From assembly GCA_013695115.1 (NCBI GenBank), contig JACDBD010000306.1, positions 1 through 8,916 of the forward strand: 8,916 bases of DNA, read 5' to 3'. The translations under genes and the position numbers were made by a program. The DNA comes from Actinomycetota bacterium (lineage in GTDB: Bacteria; Actinomycetota; Acidimicrobiia; IMCC26256; JACDBD01). Each line of letters starts with the position of its first letter. The first letter of the stretch is position 1. The notes under the pieces were generated by a model. The model saw only the letters and a list, made by a program, of their open reading frames with translations. It was not told the origin of the DNA and searched no databases. This document shows positions 6,450 through 8,916 of this stretch, piece by piece.

Positions 6450-6537
6450 GGAGGGATGCGAGAGCGGCCGAATCGGCACGCTTGGAAAGCGTGTGTGGGG
6501 CAACTCACCGTGGGTTCGAATCCCACTCCCTCCGCCA
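6450..6537 (+). tRNA. tRNA-Ser(GGA)
   Basis: A class II tRNA with acceptor GGAGGGA (6450-6456) pairing with TCCCTCC (6527-6533), discriminator G at 6534 and encoded CCA at 6535-6537. The anticodon stem-loop is CACGC-TTGGAAA-GCGTG, giving anticodon GGA, which reads UCC and UCU. A long variable arm (TGTGGGGCAACTCACC) marks it as a serine tRNA. The T arm is GTGGG-TTCGAAT-CCCAC. All stems look intact. It is divergent from the kinase gene and lies 46 bases ahead of the broken PPOX gene. Confidence 0.97.
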
Positions 6538-6706
6538 TTCCCGAGCCCGCTGTCGTTAGGTAGAAGGCCGACTGGGAGCCGCCATGCAGGAGATGTCGCG
6601 GGACGAGTGGAGGGCGTTCCTCCTCGAGGGCACGCGCACGACCAAGCTCGCCACGACGCGCACGGACGGGCGACCGCACGTCTCGCCGATCTGGTTCCTC
6701 CTCCGT

Positions 6707-6798
6707 CTTCCCTGGTCGCGCTCGCTTCGCTCGCCGCTCCCGCACGCAGCTGGCGTTCCGGGGGCCGGGGGACCCGGCCCCCTGTCGGTGGATGACAG
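6707..6798 (+). repeat. interspersed palindromic element, copy B (in broken PPOX gene)
   Basis: It reads CTTCCCTGGTCGCGCTCGCT, TCGCCGCTCCCGC, CTGGCG, then a very strong hairpin with 10-bp perfect stem GGGGGCCGGG-gga-CCCGGCCCCC (6760-6782), then GTCGGTGGATGACAG. The blocks match copies A and C in order, although the hairpin sits after the CGCTCCCGC block here and before it in those copies. It begins directly after the PPOX N-terminal coding part. Confidence 0.7.
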
Positions 6799-6817
6799 AC
6801 CCTGCTTGCCGAGAGGC

Positions 6818-6970
6818 GAACAGCGGTCGCTCGTCGTCGACGCACAACGCGACGTTCGCGTCGCGCCGGATCGCGTTGCCCTTGATGCTGGTCTCGTGAG
6901 TCGTGAACACGAGGTCGTCCCCGTCGACCCGCACCAGCAGGTCGCCCGGGACGCCGTCGCGGGCGCCGTA
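6818..6970 (-). other. inverted internal segments of the PPOX gene
   Basis: Read on the minus strand from 6970, this encodes YGARDGVPGDLLVRV followed without a break by DGDDLVFTTHETSIKGNAIR and RDANVALCVDDERPLF. Both are recognisable PPOX-family segments, but in intact proteins the DGDDLVF part comes soon after WF and the YGARDGVPG part comes about 40 residues after DERP. Here they are inverted and in the wrong order. The palindrome GTCGAC occurs at 6836-6841 and at the joint 6923-6928, and TCGA at the right edge (6971-6974). The missing part would be the SFV...RYMG stretch between them. Confidence 0.65.
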
Positions 6971-7017
6971 TCGACGCCGAGCAAGGTCTTGGCGCGCGCC
7001 GGCATCGCCGACTGACC

Positions 7018-8055
7018 GTGGACCCACTCGTCCGAGACCGGCTGCTCGCGCTGGGTGCCTCCCTTGACGAAATCGACGCGGCCGAAGCCGAGGGGCGCGT
7101 GCCGGTGCTGGTCGTGGAGCGCATGCTGTTCCCCGGCCAGGCTCGCTACCGCGCCGACGACGTGGCCGAGCTCGCCGGGGTCGACCTCGAGGTCGCCGAC
7201 CAGCTGTGGCGGGCGATGGGCTTTCCCGACTCGCCGCCGGACGCCCACGAGTTCGTGGACGCGGATGTCGCGGCGCTGAAGGCGGCCGTCGACCTGATCT
7301 CCGAGATCGGTGACGCCGACGCGCTCGTACAGCAGTCCCGGGTCGTCAGCGCGGCGATGGCGCGCATCGCCGAGAGCCTGACCGACATCCTGAGCTCCAT
7401 CGCCGGGGGACTGACCGCCGCCGACGAAGCGTCGCTCGCGCTGCTCCAACGGTGGGACGTGGAGCGCGCCCTCGGCCTCTACGACTACGTCCTCCGGCGC
7501 CAGATCGTGGGGGCGGTGCGCCGTCGCTTCCGGTGGACGGGCCTGGGCGCAGAGACCGCGCCGCTGACCGTCGGCTTCGTCGACCTGGTCGGATTCACGT
7601 CGCTGTCGCTCCAGATCAGCCCGGCCGAGCTGTCGCAGCTGGTGGCGCGGTTTGAGGCGCTCGCCTTCGACACGGTCGCCACCCACGGCGCCCGCCTCGT
7701 GAAGACCATCGGCGACGAGGTGATGTTCGTCGTCGACGACCCCGGCGCCGGTGCGGAGATCGCGCTGACGCTCGCCGAGACCCACGCCACCGACGACACC
7801 CTCCCCGACGTCCGGGCCGGGCTCGCGCGCGGCGAAGTGACCCTGTTCGAGGGGGACTACTTCGGCGCGGTCGTGAACCTCGCCAGCCGGGTCGTGAGCG
7901 TGGCCCGCCGCGGCACGATCGTCGTCGACGACTCGGTGCGCCAGTCGTTGAACGGCGTCGACCGGTTCCGGCTGGTGGACATCGGCACCCGCCGGCTCAA
8001 GGACGTCGGCGCCCAGCGGCTGTGGGTCCTGCGCCGGGGGGAGCCGTCCCGGTGA
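7018..8055 (+). CDS. Class III adenylate cyclase with Rv1264-type regulatory domain
   Basis: This makes cAMP from ATP. The 345-residue soluble protein has an N-terminal helical regulatory domain (about 1-150) resembling that of mycobacterial Rv1264 (a pH- and lipid-responsive autoinhibitory domain) and a C-terminal catalytic domain (about 180-340). All six canonical catalytic positions are present: metal-binding Asp189 (FVDLVGFT) and Asp233 (KTIGDEVMF), substrate-selecting Lys229 and Asp280 (EGDYFG), and transition-state Asn287 and Arg291 (NLASR). The Lys/Asp pair indicates ATP rather than GTP. Dimerisation is required, as both faces build the site. Start GTG lies 2 bases after the PPOX stop, and the stop overlaps the tadA start by 4 bp (GTGA), so the genes are probably cotranscribed. 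No membrane segment is seen. Confidence 0.93.
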   Translation: MDPLVRDRLLALGASLDEIDAAEAEGRVPVLVVERMLFPGQARYRADDVAELAGVDLEVADQLWRAMGFPDSPPDAHEFVDADVAALKAAVDLISEIGDADALVQQSRVVSAAMARIAESLTDILSSIAGGLTAADEASLALLQRWDVERALGLYDYVLRRQIVGAVRRRFRWTGLGAETAPLTVGFVDLVGFTSLSLQISPAELSQLVARFEALAFDTVATHGARLVKTIGDEVMFVVDDPGAGAEIALTLAETHATDDTLPDVRAGLARGEVTLFEGDYFGAVVNLASRVVSVARRGTIVVDDSVRQSLNGVDRFRLVDIGTRRLKDVGAQRLWVLRRGEPSR

Positions 8056-8501
8056 ACGACCTCATGGGCGTGGCCCTCGACGAGGCCCGGGCGGCACTGG
8101 AACACGACGACGTCCCGGTGGGAGCGGTGGTGGCGCGGCTGGACTCGGGCGAGATCGTGGCCCGCCGGCACAACGAACGCGAGCTCGCCGGTGACCCCAC
8201 CGCCCACGCCGAGGTGCTCGCGCTCCGGGACGCGGCGCGCACGCTCGGCACGTGGCGGCTGGATGGGTGCGCGCTCGTGGTCACGATCGAGCCCTGCTCC
8301 ATGTGCGCGGGCGCGGCGGTGGCGGCGCGCATCGGGCAGGTGGTGTTCGGCGCGCCCGATCCCAAGGCGGGCGCGTGCGGAAGCCTCTACAACCTCGCCG
8401 CCGACCCTCGCCTCAACCACGAGATGGAGGTCGTCGACGGTGTGCGCGCCGACGAGGCGGCGGTGCTCCTCGCCGACTTTTTCGAGACCCGGCGCACCTG
8501 A
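8052..8501 (+). CDS. tadA: tRNA-specific adenosine deaminase TadA
   Basis: TadA deaminates A34 of tRNA-Arg(ACG) to inosine, which is needed to read CGN arginine codons. The 149-residue product has the zinc-dependent deaminase motifs: HAE with His52 as zinc ligand and Glu54 as proton shuttle, and PCSMC with Cys82 and Cys85 as zinc ligands. The DVPVGAVV strand, the HNERE segment with substrate-contacting Asn41, and the GAPDPKAGACGSLYNL and FF..RR tail also fit the family. I chose GTG at 8052 (GTGAACGAC), which overlaps the cyclase stop in a GTGA junction; ATG at 8064 is possible. tadA is often near ffs-dnaX in bacteria, and here it lies about 4.5 kb away. Confidence 0.95.
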   Translation: MNDLMGVALDEARAALEHDDVPVGAVVARLDSGEIVARRHNERELAGDPTAHAEVLALRDAARTLGTWRLDGCALVVTIEPCSMCAGAAVAARIGQVVFGAPDPKAGACGSLYNLAADPRLNHEMEVVDGVRADEAAVLLADFFETRRT

Positions 8502-8537
8502 TAGACACTCAGAGCCGACGACCAACAGGGGGACGCG

Positions 8538-8903
8538 ATGCCCGGAATCGAGAGCAAGAGCCTCGACAAGCCCGACGAGACGCGCCCGCTGGTCGACGAC
8601 AAGGGCAAGGTCGAAGTCGTCGAGCTCGGCGGCGTCACCGTGGGCCGCGCGGTCTTCGAGCCGGGATGGAAGTGGTCGGAGCACGTCAAGCCGATCGCCG
8701 GCACCGACAGCTGCGAGGCACCTCACCTCGGCTACATCATCTCCGGACGCATGAAGGTCGTCATGGACGACGGCACCGAGGGCGAGGTGGGCCCGGGCGA
8801 CGCGTTCACCATCGCTCCCGGGCACGACGCCTGGACGGTCGGGGACAAGCCGTGCGTCGCGCTCGACTTCTCGGGGTTCCGCGACTACGCGAAACCGAGC
8901 TGA
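8538..8903 (+). CDS. Small single-domain cupin protein
   Basis: The 121-residue product is a single cupin beta-barrel. The N-terminal strands (VEVVELGGVTVGRAVFEPGWKWSEHV) lead to possible metal ligands His49 and His63, with the HLGYIISGRMKVVMDDGTE strand of motif 1. Motif 2 is GPGDAFTIAPGHDAW, with Pro94, Gly95 and His96. No signal peptide or added DNA-binding domain is present. Single-domain cupins may be enzymes, ligand binders or storage folds, so the substrate cannot be stated. ATG follows AGGGGGA at close spacing. It lies 36 bases after tadA in the same direction and may be in the same transcript. Confidence 0.85.
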   Translation: MPGIESKSLDKPDETRPLVDDKGKVEVVELGGVTVGRAVFEPGWKWSEHVKPIAGTDSCEAPHLGYIISGRMKVVMDDGTEGEVGPGDAFTIAPGHDAWTVGDKPCVALDFSGFRDYAKPS

Positions 8904-8916
8904 CGCGTCGTCACAC

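Larger units (their letters stand above)
6584..7015 (+). pseudogene. Scrambled PPOX-fold (F420/FMN-dependent oxidoreductase type) gene
   Basis: The frame stays open for 143 residues, but only its ends make sense. Residues 1-40 (MQEMSRDEWRAFLLEG...LATTRTDGRPHVSPIWFLL) are the N-terminus of the PPOX split-barrel family, which binds FMN or F420. The last 14 residues (TPSKVLARAGIAD) are its usual C-terminus. The middle is not family-like on this strand: 6707-6798 is an interspersed repeat, and 6818-6970 encodes family residues on the opposite strand. Total length is close to that of intact relatives. ATG is preceded by GGGAG; the stop lies 2 bases before the adenylate cyclase start. The cofactor-binding strands are lost, so the product should be inactive. 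An assembly or amplification chimera is the main alternative. Confidence 0.75.

Noticed and set aside
6450..6537. tRNA-Ser as a phage or integrative element attachment site
   Set aside because: No integrase gene or second copy of the tRNA 3' end was seen in the window.
6556..7785. 409-codon minus-strand open frame across the PPOX and cyclase region
   Set aside because: It runs antisense to the intact cyclase in another frame, with composition typical of a shadow. The PPOX-like minus-strand residues are in a different frame and are covered separately.

Overview
The window is very GC-rich bacterial chromosome and looks actinobacterial. This rests on the dnaX-ybaB-recR block with an SRP RNA directly upstream, a mycobacterial-type class III adenylate cyclase (Rv1264-like), a single-TM Hanks kinase, a DUF899 protein and the remains of an F420/FMN-type PPOX gene. 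GTG starts are frequent. I favour a lineage such as Acidimicrobiia, but that is inference. No phage, integrase, transposase or CRISPR gene is visible.

Layout. Positions 1-3511 run leftward: ffs (4.5S SRP RNA), dnaX, ybaB, recR, then a DUF4234 membrane protein cut by the window edge. This is the classic DNA replication/repair housekeeping block. A strong terminator-like hairpin lies between ybaB and recR. A DUF899 thioredoxin-like gene (3755-4414) runs rightward from the ffs side. It converges on a leftward pair: a transmembrane Ser/Thr kinase (4974-6365) whose 3' end overlaps a small lipoprotein gene (4549-5001). The kinase's outside domain and the lipoprotein are recognisable paralogues, and a third copy of their C-terminal tail survives as a scrap at 4418-4457. 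To the right, all on the plus strand, come tRNA-Ser(GGA), a scrambled PPOX-fold pseudogene, an Rv1264-like adenylate cyclase overlapping tadA by 4 bp, and a small cupin.

The most unusual content is not a gene. At least three, probably four, diverged copies of a ~90-115 bp GC-rich palindromic repeat occur within 8.9 kb: between ffs and dnaX (3243-3355, minus), inside the dnaX reading frame where it encodes part of the linker (1807-1907), at the break in the PPOX gene (6707-6798), and, less certainly, beside the tail scrap after the lipoprotein (4441-4550). It resembles a REP/MITE-like or RPE-like interspersed element and correlates with broken or duplicated gene ends.

How the genes work together: RecR, DnaX and YbaB serve recombinational repair and the replisome; TadA, tRNA-Ser and SRP RNA serve translation and secretion; the kinase/lipoprotein pair and the cyclase are signalling modules apparently inserted between the ffs-dnaX block and tadA, which often lie close together in other bacteria.
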